Positions 29,544 to 38,288 of a DNA stretch of 43,094 bases are shown in pieces. The first letter of the stretch is position 1. Each line of letters opens with the position of its first letter. A model generated the notes under the pieces. That model saw only the letters and a program-made list of their open reading frames with translations, was not told where the DNA came from and searched no databases. Both the position numbers and the translations under genes were made by a program. This DNA is from Pseudomonadota bacterium (lineage in GTDB: Bacteria; Pseudomonadota; Gammaproteobacteria; Burkholderiales; SG8-39): NCBI GenBank assembly GCA_025352885.1, contig JANXRZ010000193.1, positions 1 through 43,094 on the forward strand, read 5' to 3'.

Positions 29544-30332
29544 TCACGGCGCCATCCTGGCGGCCTTGATCGACTCGGTGCGGATGTCCTCGGTGAGCTG
29601 CGCCTTGTAGTTCGAAAACTCGGGCGAGGTCTTCATCGTGTAGTGGCGCGGATGCGGCAGGTCTATTTCCAGCAGCGTCTTGATTCGCCCGGGCCGGGCG
29701 GTCATGACCGCAACCCGGTTGGCCATGAAGATCGCCTCGTCGATGTCATGCGTGACGAAGAGGACGGTCTTGCGGTCGGCTTCCCAGATGCCAAGCAGCA
29801 ACTCCTGCATCAGGGCTCGCGTCTGGTTATCCAGCGCCCCGAAAGGCTCGTCGAGCAGCAGCATCGTCGGGTCGTTGGCCAGCGCGCGTGCGAGCGCAGT
29901 GCGCTGCTGCATGCCGCCGGACAACATCTTCGGGAAATGCCGCTCGAACCCTTCGAGACCCGTCTTGGCGATGAAGTAATCCGCGATTTCCTTCTGGCGC
30001 GCTTCCGGCATGCCCTTCTCGCGCAGACCAAAGCAAATGTTGTCGCGCACGCTCAGCCAGGGGAACAACGTGTACGACTGGAACACCATCCCGCGATCGG
30101 ATCCCGGCCGGCTGACGGGTTGACCATCCAGGACCACACGCCCGGTCGTCGGCTGGTCAAGCCCCGCAACGATTCGAAGCAGCGTCGACTTGCCGCACCC
30201 GGACGGACCGAGGATCGTGATGAAGTCGTTGTCCTCGATTGCAAGGCTCGTCGGCTGCAGCGCTTGCGTCGGCGCGCCGCCCTGCACTCCGGGAAAGATA
30301 CGCGACACGCCCTCGATTGCGACTTTGGACAT
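29544..30332 (-). CDS. ABC transporter ATP-binding protein, taurine/sulfonate/nitrate type
   Basis: This 262-residue ATPase of the TauB/SsuB family has Walker A GPSGCGKST (42-50), signature LSGGMQQR (137-144), Walker B LLLDEPFGALD (158-168) and switch His195 (FVTHDIDEA). The start at 30332 overlaps the permease stop by one base (TGATG), and an upstream extension lies inside the permease gene in another frame. It powers the importer formed with the next two genes. The family imports sulfonates, taurine, nitrate or pyrimidine precursors; the substrate here is not defined. Confidence 0.92.
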   Translation of the reverse strand: MSKVAIEGVSRIFPGVQGGAPTQALQPTSLAIEDNDFITILGPSGCGKSTLLRIVAGLDQPTTGRVVLDGQPVSRPGSDRGMVFQSYTLFPWLSVRDNICFGLREKGMPEARQKEIADYFIAKTGLEGFERHFPKMLSGGMQQRTALARALANDPTMLLLDEPFGALDNQTRALMQELLLGIWEADRKTVLFVTHDIDEAIFMANRVAVMTARPGRIKTLLEIDLPHPRHYTMKTSPEFSNYKAQLTEDIRTESIKAARMAP

Positions 30333-31108
30333 CAGAACGCCCAAGGGTAGAGCTTGCGGTTCACCCACTTGAACCCGAAGTCGGTAACCAACCCGATCAC
30401 GCCGATGAGGAAGATCCCGAAAATCATCTGCCCCGTGTCGAGCATGCGCTGGCTGTCCATGATCATGTGGCCGATCCCGGTCTCGGCGCCGACGAGTTCC
30501 GCCACGATCACATACGTCCACGCCCACCCGAGCACCAGCCTCAGCGTCTCCGCGATTTGAGGCGCGGCGCCGGGCAACATCACGCGCTTAACGATGCCGG
30601 ACGAATCCGCGCCGAGCGTATAGGCGGCCTCCACCAAGTCCTTGCGCGTGGAGCCCACTACTCCGGCCACCATCAGGATCACCTGGAATACGGAGCCGAT
30701 GAAAATCACGAGCAGCTTTTCCGCTTCCCCGATCCCGGCCCAAAGGATCAGGAGCGGAATGAAAGCGGACGCCGGCAGGTAGCGGGCAAACGAAATGAAG
30801 GGCTCGAAGAATGCCTCGACCGGCTTGAACGCGCCCATCAGGATGCCCAGCGGTACTGCCACGACGGCCGCGAGCAGGAATCCGCCGATCACCCGGAACA
30901 GAGTGATGCCGACGTCGTTGATGAAATTGAACTGCGCGAACAGGTTGTAGCCCGTGACGAGCGTCTCGAGCGGTGTCTTGAGGAACATCGGCTCGATGAA
31001 GCCACCCCAGGTGACAAACGACCACGCGCCGAGGAACAGGACGAAGAAGATCGTCCCGAGAAACAGGCGCGCCCTTTGCGAAACCGGCTTGAGGGGTTCG
31101 AAGATCAT
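30332..31108 (-). CDS. ABC transporter permease, taurine/sulfonate/nitrate type
   Basis: This 258-residue permease of the TauC/SsuC family has about six membrane segments and the cytoplasmic coupling loop of the type (EAAYTLGADSSGIVKRVMLP). It forms the channel with the ATPase encoded immediately downstream. A strong palindrome separates it from the receptor gene upstream, so its expression may be lower than that of the receptor. The sequence is full length. Confidence 0.92.
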   Translation of the reverse strand: MIFEPLKPVSQRARLFLGTIFFVLFLGAWSFVTWGGFIEPMFLKTPLETLVTGYNLFAQFNFINDVGITLFRVIGGFLLAAVVAVPLGILMGAFKPVEAFFEPFISFARYLPASAFIPLLILWAGIGEAEKLLVIFIGSVFQVILMVAGVVGSTRKDLVEAAYTLGADSSGIVKRVMLPGAAPQIAETLRLVLGWAWTYVIVAELVGAETGIGHMIMDSQRMLDTGQMIFGIFLIGVIGLVTDFGFKWVNRKLYPWAF

Positions 31109-31116
31109 CTAGTGAG

Positions 31117-31163
31117 AAAAGGGGCCAGGCTCAAACCTGACAGGTTTAAGCCTGGCCCCTTTT
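31117..31163. repeat. Near-perfect 22-bp palindrome between receptor and permease genes (terminator-like)
   Basis: The left arm (31117-31138) begins AAAAGGGGCCAGGCT and the right arm (31142-31163) ends AGCCTGGCCCCTTTT. The loop is GAC and there is one mismatch, which becomes a G-U pair in minus-strand RNA. T-runs flank it on both strands, so it could act as a bidirectional terminator. The GGGGCCAGGCT core recalls REP-like palindromes scattered in proteobacterial genomes, but no second copy is evident in this window. Confidence 0.8.
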
Positions 31164-31172
31164 TTGGCGTCC

Positions 31173-32105
31173 TTACTGGAAGCTCAGGTCCAGCATGTCC
31201 TTCGGCTTGATGTCCTTGGCGATCACGCGGTTGAACTTCAGCACGTCGATCGCAAAGCTGGTGAACTGCTGGTTCTCCTTGGCGTAGTACGCCTTGTTCG
31301 CCGCGCGATCCTGCCAGGAGATGAATGCCGCCGACTTGCCGAACTGCTCGCCCGTCTGCTTCACCGCGCTGCCCATGAGTTCGTAGGCTTTCGCCGGCTC
31401 GCGCTTGATCATGTCCAGCGCCTCGAAAAAGCTGTCGACCGTGGCCTTCACGATCTTCGGGTTCTTCTTGATGAAGTCGGTGCGGAACACGAGCGTGTCG
31501 ACGACCACAGGGTAATCGACGGAGGTCACGAGGATCTTGCCGGCTTCGGGCTTGGCACGGACCGTCGAAAGATACGGCTCATACGTCACCGCCGCGTCGT
31601 TCTGCCCGGCTACGAAAGATTGCGCGGCCGGCTGGGAGCCCATCGTCGAGCGGATGACGTCCTGCATCGTCATGCCGTTCTTCTGCAGGATGTACGAGAG
31701 CATGAAGTGCTGCACGGTGCCCGGACCGTCGACCGCAATGGTCTTGCCCTTGAGCTCCTTGATGGAGTTGATGTTGTTCCTGACCACAACGCCGTCCCCG
31801 CCGTTCGACTTGTCGATGAGCAGCACCTGCACGGCCGGCACGCCGGCGGCTGTCCAGACGATGTGCTGGTCGACGGTCGTGGCCGCTGCATTCAAGGCGC
31901 CCGAAGCCAAAGCCGCCGAACGCTGGACCGGTGCGATGAAACGGATTTCCACGTCAACGCCGTTCTTCTTGAAGATGCCGGCCTTGTCGGCGAGGGAGAG
32001 CGGTGCGAAGCCCGTCCAGCCACTGATGCCGAGGATGACTTTTTCCTGCGCCACGGCCGTGGTCGAAACCACGCTGGCGATCAGTGCGAACAAGAGTGTT
32101 TTCAT
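31173..32105 (-). CDS. Periplasmic substrate-binding protein, taurine/sulfonate/nitrate (NMT1-like) type
   Basis: This is a 310-residue type II periplasmic receptor. The signal peptide is MKTLLFALIASVVSTTAVA, with cleavage before QEKV. The mature protein shows the family pattern (LADKAGIFKKNGVDVEIRF, then LKGKTIAVDGPGTVQHF and EPYLSTVRAKPEAG). It would deliver its ligand to the permease and ATPase downstream. AGGGGCG precedes the ATG. The ligand may be a sulfonate, an aromatic or a pyrimidine-like compound; the sequence alone does not decide it. Confidence 0.9.
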   Translation of the reverse strand: MKTLLFALIASVVSTTAVAQEKVILGISGWTGFAPLSLADKAGIFKKNGVDVEIRFIAPVQRSAALASGALNAAATTVDQHIVWTAAGVPAVQVLLIDKSNGGDGVVVRNNINSIKELKGKTIAVDGPGTVQHFMLSYILQKNGMTMQDVIRSTMGSQPAAQSFVAGQNDAAVTYEPYLSTVRAKPEAGKILVTSVDYPVVVDTLVFRTDFIKKNPKIVKATVDSFFEALDMIKREPAKAYELMGSAVKQTGEQFGKSAAFISWQDRAANKAYYAKENQQFTSFAIDVLKFNRVIAKDIKPKDMLDLSFQ

Positions 32106-32192
32106 TTTTGGCGCCCCTGGGTTTCCCTCGAAGGCGCCATTTTAGGGTCAGCGTGCTGCGCCGCGCAATGCGCCGCCTCGCAGGCGAGCAGG

Positions 32193-32338
32193 TCAGGCCG
32201 CCTGGCGCGGCCGGGTGACCGGAATGCCCTTGCGGAAGGACCATCCGCCGTTGAAGCACTCCTCGACCTCCGCCGCTAGAAGGTCTTTACCCGCCACGCG
32301 GAGCGATCCTTTACCGGCTCGAGATGCGGCTTCGCCAT
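32193..32338 (-). pseudogene. Possible degraded gene remnant downstream of the TctC gene
   Basis: An ATG at 32338, 9 bases after the tctC stop and behind a purine-rich GGCGGCGGAA, opens MAKPHLEPVKDRSAWRVKTF and then meets TAG. Shifting frame at that point gives DLLAAEVEECFNGGWSFRKG then IPVTRPRQAA ending at 32193, which also looks protein-like. Together they suggest a short gene broken by a frameshift. The opening faintly resembles the N-terminus of TauD-type dioxygenases (SAWRGxDL), which would suit a tau-like cluster, but this is weak. Confidence 0.3.
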
Positions 32339-32347
32339 TTCCGCCGC

Positions 32348-33307
32348 CTATTGCTCCACCTTGATGCCCTGCTCGCGGATGATCTGCGCCCATCGGCCGG
32401 TCTCCGCATCGATGCGGCTTGTGAACTGCGCCTGCGTGTTCGGGATGTAGACCAGGCCTTGCTCGGCCAGGAATTTTTGCACCTCCGGCATCTGCGACAC
32501 GGTGGTGTATTCTTTGTAGAGCCGGTCGGTGATTGCCTTCGGCGTGCCGGCCGGCGCAATCAGCGCGTACCAGGTCACTACTTCGACGTCATAGCCTGAT
32601 TCGACGAGCGTCGGTACATCGGGCAACTGCGGAACGCGCTGAGGCGTCGTGACGGCGAGAGGCCGGATGCGCCCGCCTTTCAGCTGCGGCAGCATCAGCG
32701 GCAGCGTGTCGAACATCGCCTGGATCTGCCCGTCGATCATCTGCGGAAGCGATTCATTGGTGCCTTTGTACGGCACGTGCACCATGTCCGTGCCGTCCCT
32801 CTTCTTGAACATCTCGAAGATGAGGTGTTGCGCGGTACCGATGCCGACCGAGGCGTAATTCAGCTTCCCGGGCTGCGCCTTGGCCAGCGCAATGAGTTCC
32901 TTCACGTTCTTCGCCGGAAAATTCGCGGGGACGACGAGGACCAGCGGCGACGCAGCGAACATGGTGATCGGAATCAAATCCTTCTTCGCCTCATAGGGCA
33001 TGTTCTTGTAGAGGTTCGGGAAGATGGTCAGCGGCCCGAGGTTGCCCATGCCGATCGTGTAGCCGTCCGGTGCCGCGCGCGCGACTTCCGCCACGCCGAT
33101 GCGTCCGCCGGCGCCCGCTTTGAAATCGGTCACGACCGTTTGTCCGAGCGCCTTGGAAACGCGATCGTTGAAGGCGCGCGCGATGAGGTCGTTGAGTCCT
33201 CCCGCAGGCCAGGGCACGACGAAGCGGATCGGCTTGGTCGGCCACTCTTGCGCGGCAGCGGGAAGCGCCAAGGCGAAGCACAGGACGGCAAAGATAATAC
33301 GACGCAT
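32348..33307 (-). CDS. Tripartite tricarboxylate transporter-type receptor (Bug/TctC family)
   Basis: This 319-residue periplasmic receptor has a signal peptide (MRRIIFAVLCFALALPAAA) and the Bug-family opening WPTKPIRFVVPWPAGGLNDLIAR. Further landmarks are GAGGRIGVAEVARAAPDGYT, VHVPYKGTNESLPQMI and VPTLVESGYD. Bug proteins bind carboxylates and related small molecules, and are greatly multiplied in Burkholderiales, often without membrane partners, as here. The start at 33307 has AAAGG 8 bases upstream, and the longer frame adds no family sequence. It is divergent from the MetE-like gene. Confidence 0.93.
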   Translation of the reverse strand: MRRIIFAVLCFALALPAAAQEWPTKPIRFVVPWPAGGLNDLIARAFNDRVSKALGQTVVTDFKAGAGGRIGVAEVARAAPDGYTIGMGNLGPLTIFPNLYKNMPYEAKKDLIPITMFAASPLVLVVPANFPAKNVKELIALAKAQPGKLNYASVGIGTAQHLIFEMFKKRDGTDMVHVPYKGTNESLPQMIDGQIQAMFDTLPLMLPQLKGGRIRPLAVTTPQRVPQLPDVPTLVESGYDVEVVTWYALIAPAGTPKAITDRLYKEYTTVSQMPEVQKFLAEQGLVYIPNTQAQFTSRIDAETGRWAQIIREQGIKVEQ

Positions 33308-33408
33308 CGAAGGCCTTTCTGGTTTTCGATACGGGAGCATACATCCACACCGAAGCCTGAGAAAATACGCTTTCACATTCGCCGCTCAACGGATCCTCCG
33401 CTCCTTTC

Positions 33409-34542
33409 ATGAAGATCAACCGAGTCGACCACGTCGGCAGCCTGCTGCGCCCCGAGACCCTGAAAGCCGCGTTCATGCGCCATGCAGTGGGCCAGATGTC
33501 GCGCGAAGATCTCGATGCTGCGGAAGACGCCGCCATCCTCGAAATCATTCAGAAGCAGGAGGCGCACGGACTACCGGTCGTGACCGACGGCGAGTACCGC
33601 AGGCTCAACTGGCAGGTGAGCTTCTCCGAGGTGGCCGGATGGGACATGTGGAACACCTCCTGGCTGAATTTCAAGCAGAACCCGGGCAACATCGCGCCGA
33701 CGGAAAAGCCTTTCCAGAAAGGCGAGGACGCGGTGCTCTCGTTCCAGACGCCCGTAACGGAAAAGCTCCGTCTGGTGCGCAGCTTCCCGCTGCACGAATA
33801 CCGCTGCGCCGCCTCGGTCGCGAAGCGTCCAGTCAAGATTCCCCTCATGGGACCGGATCGCGTCGCGCAGATGGCCGACACCGCAGGGGCACGCGCCCTC
33901 TATGCGGATTCAGATGCGTTTCTAGCCGATGTGGTTGCGATCCAGAAACAGATGGTGACCGAGCTGATCGACGCCGGCTGCAGGCACGTGCAACTCGATG
34001 AGCCCAGCTACACCGGCTACGTCGATCCCCCGACGCTCGAAAGGCTGAAGGCTCGTGGGGAGGATCCGTTGAAGAATCTCGATCGCGCGATCGCGGCCGA
34101 TAACGCCGTCATCGACGGCCTGAAGGGCAAGGCGACATTCGGCCTGCATATCTGCCGCGGCAACCGCGCGAGCATGTGGCATCGCGAAGGCAAGTACGAC
34201 CCGATCGCGGAGCGCTTGTTCGGCAACCTCAGGTTCGATCGCCTGCTGCTCGAATACGACACGGAACGCGCAGGCGGCTTCGAGCCGCTGCGCTACGTGC
34301 CGAAGGGCGTGACCGTGGTGCTCGGGCTCATTACGACCAAATTCGGCCAGGTGGAGACCGTCGACGAACTAAGGCGCCGCATCGACGACGCAAGCCGCTT
34401 CATCGACGTCGGCCAGCTCGCACTGAGCCCGCAATGCGGATTCGCCTCGGGCATTGCCGGCAACCTGCTTACCGAAGAAGAGCAATGGGCGAAAGTCGAC
34501 GTCATGGTCGAAACTGCCCGCCAAGTCTGGGGAACGACATGA
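33409..34542 (+). CDS. Cobalamin-independent methionine synthase-like (MetE C-terminal type) zinc protein
   Basis: This 377-residue single-barrel protein of the COG0620 type corresponds to the C-terminal half of MetE. The zinc ligands are in place: His247 and Cys249 (LHICRGN), Glu282 (LLLEYD) and Cys343 (SPQCGFAS); QLDEPS (195-200) is the usual substrate-side motif. MetE moves a methyl group to a thiol, but single-domain relatives often have other methyl donors or acceptors. Its stop overlaps the hutU-like start (ATGA), so the two products are made together. No obvious ribosome site precedes the ATG. The substrate is unknown. Confidence 0.88.
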   Translation: MKINRVDHVGSLLRPETLKAAFMRHAVGQMSREDLDAAEDAAILEIIQKQEAHGLPVVTDGEYRRLNWQVSFSEVAGWDMWNTSWLNFKQNPGNIAPTEKPFQKGEDAVLSFQTPVTEKLRLVRSFPLHEYRCAASVAKRPVKIPLMGPDRVAQMADTAGARALYADSDAFLADVVAIQKQMVTELIDAGCRHVQLDEPSYTGYVDPPTLERLKARGEDPLKNLDRAIAADNAVIDGLKGKATFGLHICRGNRASMWHREGKYDPIAERLFGNLRFDRLLLEYDTERAGGFEPLRYVPKGVTVVLGLITTKFGQVETVDELRRRIDDASRFIDVGQLALSPQCGFASGIAGNLLTEEEQWAKVDVMVETARQVWGTT

Positions 34543-36230
34543 CAACCGGTGCACGCATCGTCCGCGCGCCGCGCGGCACAACACTCTCTGCCAAGAGCTG
34601 GCTGACCGAAGCGCCCTTGCGCATGCTCATGAACAACCTCGACCCCGAGGTGGCCGAGCGGCCGGAGGACCTCGTGGTCTACGGCGGTATCGGCAAGGCC
34701 GCGCGCAACTGGGAGTGCTTCGACCAGATCGTCGCGAGCCTGAGGAAGCTGGAGGCAGACGACACGCTTCTCGTCCAATCGGGCAAACCGGTCGGCGTGT
34801 TCAAGACCCATGCCGATGCGCCGCGCGTGCTGATCGCAAACTCCAACCTTGTGCCGCACTGGGCGACGTGGGAGCACTTCAACGAGCTCGACCGCAAGGG
34901 CCTGATGATGTACGGCCAGATGACCGCAGGCTCGTGGATCTACATCGGCAGCCAAGGCATCGTGCAGGGGACGTACGAAACGTTCGCCGAAGCCGGCCGC
35001 CAGCACTACAACGGCAACTGGAAAGGCAAGTGGATCCTGACAGGCGGTCTCGGCGGCATGGGCGGGGCTCAACCTCTCGCCGCAACCATGGCCGGCGCCT
35101 CGATGCTCGCAATCGAGTGCGACCCTACCCGCATCGACATGCGCCTGCGCACGGGTTACCTCGACGAGCGCGCCGACACGCTCGATGAAGCCTACGCGAT
35201 CCTCCAGCGCGCCGAATCCGGAGGGCGCGCCGTGTCGGTCGGCCTGGTCGGTAACGCCGCGGAGCTTTATCCAGAAATGTTGAGGCGCGCGCGCGCGGGC
35301 GGCATGAAGCCCGCGCTGGTCACCGACCAGACCTCGGCGCATGACCCGGCCAACGGTTACCTGCCCGAGCACTGGTCGCTCGAGCGCTGGAAGGACCTGC
35401 GCAAGACCGATCCGGAAGAAGTCGCCCTCTCCGCGCGAGAAGCGATCGCCAACCAGGTCCGCGCCATCCTCGGCTTCCAGGCGATGGGCATTCCCTGCGT
35501 CGACTACGGCAACAACATCCGCCAGGAAGCAAAGAACGTCGGCGTGAAGAACGCGTTCGATTTTCCCGGCTTTGTTCCTGCATACATCCGTCCCCTCTTC
35601 TGCCGCGGCATCGGGCCGTTCCGCTGGGTCGCGCTTTCGGGCGACCCGGAGGACATCGCAAAGACGGACGCCAAGGTACGCGAGCTCTTCCCCCACGACC
35701 GCAACCTGCACAACTGGCTCGAGATGGCCGGCAAGCGCATCCATTTCCAGGGACTGCCCGCGCGCATCCTCTGGATCGGCCTGGGAGACCGGCACCGCGT
35801 CGGCCTGGCGTTCAATGAAATGGTTCGCACGGGCGAATTGAAAGCCCCCGTCGTCATCGGTCGCGACCACCTCGACTCGGGATCGGTGGCGAGCCCCAAT
35901 CGCGAAACCGAATCGATGCGCGACGGATCGGATGCAGTGTCCGACTGGGCGATGCTCAACGCACTACTCAACTGCGCAAGCGGTGCGACGTGGGTATCGC
36001 TGCATCACGGCGGCGGCGTGGGGATGGGCTACTCCCAACATGCCGGCATGGTGATCGTGTGCGACGGCACGGCGGCCGCAGATAAGCGCATCGCGCGAGT
36101 GCTCTGGAACGATCCCGCCACCGGGGTCATGCGGCACGCCGACGCCGGGTATGAAGACGCCATGCGCTGTTCGAAGGAACAGGGGCTCAACCTGCCGATG
36201 ATCGGGCGAAGTGAGCGAGTCGGCGAGTAA
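34539..36230 (+). CDS. hutU: Urocanate hydratase homologue lacking the classical active-site cysteine
   Basis: This 563-residue NAD-dependent urocanase-family protein is full length (classical enzyme about 557). Conserved blocks include [97 protein letters not shown] and [18 protein letters not shown]. In the classical enzyme a cysteine sits in the context LPARICW (Cys410 in Pseudomonas putida by my recollection); here it is LPARILW, with Leu411 (CTC). It may hydrate urocanate by another route or act on an analogue. The start at 34539 overlaps the MetE-like stop by four bases; a longer frame upstream is a shadow. A hutH remnant and hutG follow. Confidence 0.9.
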   Translation: MTTGARIVRAPRGTTLSAKSWLTEAPLRMLMNNLDPEVAERPEDLVVYGGIGKAARNWECFDQIVASLRKLEADDTLLVQSGKPVGVFKTHADAPRVLIANSNLVPHWATWEHFNELDRKGLMMYGQMTAGSWIYIGSQGIVQGTYETFAEAGRQHYNGNWKGKWILTGGLGGMGGAQPLAATMAGASMLAIECDPTRIDMRLRTGYLDERADTLDEAYAILQRAESGGRAVSVGLVGNAAELYPEMLRRARAGGMKPALVTDQTSAHDPANGYLPEHWSLERWKDLRKTDPEEVALSAREAIANQVRAILGFQAMGIPCVDYGNNIRQEAKNVGVKNAFDFPGFVPAYIRPLFCRGIGPFRWVALSGDPEDIAKTDAKVRELFPHDRNLHNWLEMAGKRIHFQGLPARILWIGLGDRHRVGLAFNEMVRTGELKAPVVIGRDHLDSGSVASPNRETESMRDGSDAVSDWAMLNALLNCASGATWVSLHHGGGVGMGYSQHAGMVIVCDGTAAADKRIARVLWNDPATGVMRHADAGYEDAMRCSKEQGLNLPMIGRSERVGE

Positions 36231-36389
36231 ACCGGTGAGCGCACTGCTGATCGGGGGCAGTTCCCTCGCGCGCGCGTGCCCTTCTACAAGGAGGACCGCT
36301 ATTTCGCGCCGGACATCGAGGCGATCAGGCAGCTCGTCACGAGCAGCACCTACACCGCAGAAGCGGCCGGGCTGCTGCCCTCGGGCTAG
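36211..36389 (+). pseudogene. hutH: Histidine ammonia-lyase (hutH) remnant with large internal deletion
   Basis: From 36273 to the TAG at 36387-36389 the sequence encodes RVPFYKEDRYFAPDIEAIRQ then LVTSSTYTAEAAGLLPSG, a clear HutH C-terminus. No start precedes it in frame, since that frame opens directly after the hutU stop. A GTG at 36211, overlapping the end of hutU, opens [19 protein letters not shown] in another frame, which could be the old N-terminus. The two would meet at the CGCGCGCG run near 36266-36276. Over 450 codons including the active site are missing. Confidence 0.75.
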
Positions 36390-36398
36390 AATCCGCGC

Positions 36399-37190
36399 AT
36401 GGAACTCTTTCGCTTCAAGCAGGGCACCGCCCCGCTGCTCGTCTCGATGCCGCACGTCGGCACCCACATCCAGGACGTGCTCGCCCGCCGCATGATGCCC
36501 GTCGCGAAGACGGTGCCGGACACGGACTGGCATCTCGAGCAGCTCTACGAGTTCGCCAATGACCTGGGCGCTTCGATCCTGGTCGCCACGCATTCGCGTT
36601 ACGTCGTCGACCTCAACCGGCCGCCGGACAACGCCAACCTCTACCCCGGGCAGGACACCACGGGCCTGTGCCCGATCGACACCTTCGCCAAGCAGCCGAT
36701 CTATCGAATGGGTGAGGAGCCGGACGAGACCGAGGTGAAGCACCGCGTCGGCACGTACTGGAAGCCGTATCACGCGAAATTGCAGGAAGAACTCGCGCGG
36801 CTGAAGCAAGTCCATGGCAGCGCCTTGCTGTGGGATGCGCACTCGATCGCGTCCGAAGTGCCGCGCTTTTTCCAGGGGCAGCTCACCGATTTCAACCTCG
36901 GCACGGCTGACGGCGCATCGTGCCGCCCGGAGATCGGCGAAAAGATGCTCGCGATTGCCGAGCGCGCTTCCGGCTTCACTTCTGTGCTCAACGGCCGCTT
37001 CAAGGGCGGCTACATCACGCGCACTTACGGCAAGCCCGCCGAGGGCGTCGAGGCGGTGCAACTGGAGCTCTCGGAGATTACCTACATGGATGAGCCGCAT
37101 CCGTTCGGCTACCGCAAGGACCTTGCCGCCCAAGTTCAGCCGCACTTGCGCGCGATGCTCGAGGGATTCATGGGCTTTCATCGCTCCTGA
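36399..37190 (+). CDS. hutG: N-formylglutamate deformylase
   Basis: This 263-residue metalloamidohydrolase releases formate and glutamate from N-formylglutamate, the last step of the five-step histidine pathway. Typical segments are LLVSMPHVGTHI, KTVPDTDWHLEQLYEFA, ATHSRYVVDLNRPPD, YPGQDTTGLCP, LLWDAHSIASEVPRFF and VQLELSEITYMDE. It starts 9 bases after the hutH remnant and is full length. It implies that formiminoglutamate deiminase (HutF) and HutI, needed before this step, lie elsewhere. Confidence 0.94.
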   Translation: MELFRFKQGTAPLLVSMPHVGTHIQDVLARRMMPVAKTVPDTDWHLEQLYEFANDLGASILVATHSRYVVDLNRPPDNANLYPGQDTTGLCPIDTFAKQPIYRMGEEPDETEVKHRVGTYWKPYHAKLQEELARLKQVHGSALLWDAHSIASEVPRFFQGQLTDFNLGTADGASCRPEIGEKMLAIAERASGFTSVLNGRFKGGYITRTYGKPAEGVEAVQLELSEITYMDEPHPFGYRKDLAAQVQPHLRAMLEGFMGFHRS

Positions 37191-37204
37191 CCGTTTGCTT
37201 TGTA

Positions 37205-37228
37205 CGCTGCCGCACCGATGCGGCAGCG
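37205..37228 (+). terminator. Perfect inverted repeat after hutG
   Basis: CGCTGCCGCA (37205-37214) and TGCGGCAGCG (37219-37228) form a ten-base-pair GC-rich stem with a CCGA tetraloop in the 58-base gap between hutG and the next gene. Only scattered Ts follow, so it may stall or end transcription inefficiently, or protect the hutG message. Confidence 0.45.
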
Positions 37229-37248
37229 CTGATTTGGTCTCCTTCGCC

Positions 37249-38190
37249 ATGCGTTTTTTCCGCATCCCCACCCGCGCCGGGGAAATTCTCAAGAACCCGC
37301 TGGCGTTCGCGCTCCAGGTGCTCAAGGCATTCCAGGCCAACCAGGGACTGCTCCTGGCGGGCGCGGTCGCCTATTACGCACTGCTCTCGATCGTGCCGCT
37401 GCTGATCCTCATGGTCATCGTGCTCTCGCACGTGATCGACCAGGCCGAGTTGCTCGCCACGTTGCGGAGGGCGCTCGAATACGTTGTCCCCGGGCAATCG
37501 AAGGAAGTCGTGCAGGAACTGCGCGATTTCCTGGACAACAGCGCTGCGGTCGGGTGGGTGCTGTTCGCAACGATGCTGTTTTTCAGCTCGCTGGCCTTCA
37601 AGGTGCTCGAGAACGCGATCTCCGTGATCTTCCTGCATCGCGTTGCGGTGAGGCGTCGCCATTGGGTCGTCTCGCTGCTCCTCCCGTTCGGCTACATCCT
37701 GTTCATCGGCGCGTTGCTGTTTGTCGGCACCTACGTGCTTGCCGACCTCCTGGCGATGGGGACATGGAACATCGTGCTCGAAGGCCACTCTTGGTCGCTC
37801 GGCGGCGTATCGCGCCTTGCGCTGTACTTCGTCGGCATCGTCGGCGAGATCCTGCTGATCTCGTCGATCTACTACTTCATGCCGGTCGGACGCCTTTCGA
37901 TCAGCCACGCGCTCATCGGGGGCGCCACCGCGGGCATCCTTTGGGAAATCATCCGCCACGCCCTGGTTTGGTATTTCAGCACACTGTCGCAGGTGAACGT
38001 CGTCTACGGGTCGCTTACCACGGCCATCATCGTGCTGCTCAGCTTCGAGATCGTCGCGACGCTGCTCCTGCTGGGCGCGCAAGTCATCGCCGAATACGAG
38101 CGATTCGGCCAAGGCGTCGCCGCGGAGGCGCCGCAGGCGGCCGAAATCGGCACTGAGGTGGAGGAAGCGGCCCCCCATTCTGGACGTTGA
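37249..38190 (+). CDS. YihY/BrkB-family inner membrane protein
   Basis: This 313-residue polytopic membrane protein has about six hydrophobic segments. Family landmarks are NQGLLLAGAVAYYALLSIVP near the N-terminus, ISSIYYFMPVGRLS, and HALIGGATAGILWEIIRH. Members were once called ribonuclease BN, now regarded as a misassignment; the true role is unclear. The start at 37249 is chosen because the family N-terminus follows directly, and the longer upstream frame is a shadow of hutG. The C-terminal 25 residues are acidic and cytoplasmic. Confidence 0.9.
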   Translation: MRFFRIPTRAGEILKNPLAFALQVLKAFQANQGLLLAGAVAYYALLSIVPLLILMVIVLSHVIDQAELLATLRRALEYVVPGQSKEVVQELRDFLDNSAAVGWVLFATMLFFSSLAFKVLENAISVIFLHRVAVRRRHWVVSLLLPFGYILFIGALLFVGTYVLADLLAMGTWNIVLEGHSWSLGGVSRLALYFVGIVGEILLISSIYYFMPVGRLSISHALIGGATAGILWEIIRHALVWYFSTLSQVNVVYGSLTTAIIVLLSFEIVATLLLLGAQVIAEYERFGQGVAAEAPQAAEIGTEVEEAAPHSGR

Positions 38191-38230
38191 TCGCCCAAGA
38201 GCGTTGAAACACCTTGTCTCGCAGATGCGA

Positions 38231-38259
38231 TTGACCTCAGGCAGGGGGCTTTGTATAAG
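38231..38259 (+). promoter_or_regulatory. Probable sigma70-type promoter of the CoA-transferase operon
   Basis: TTGACC (38231-38236) and TATAAG (38254-38259) are separated by 17 bases, close to consensus. Transcription would begin about 38266, giving a short leader of about 20 bases to the ATG at 38289. Confidence 0.6.
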
Positions 38260-38288
38260 CGCGAAGGCCCCTCTTTGCAAAGACCCCC

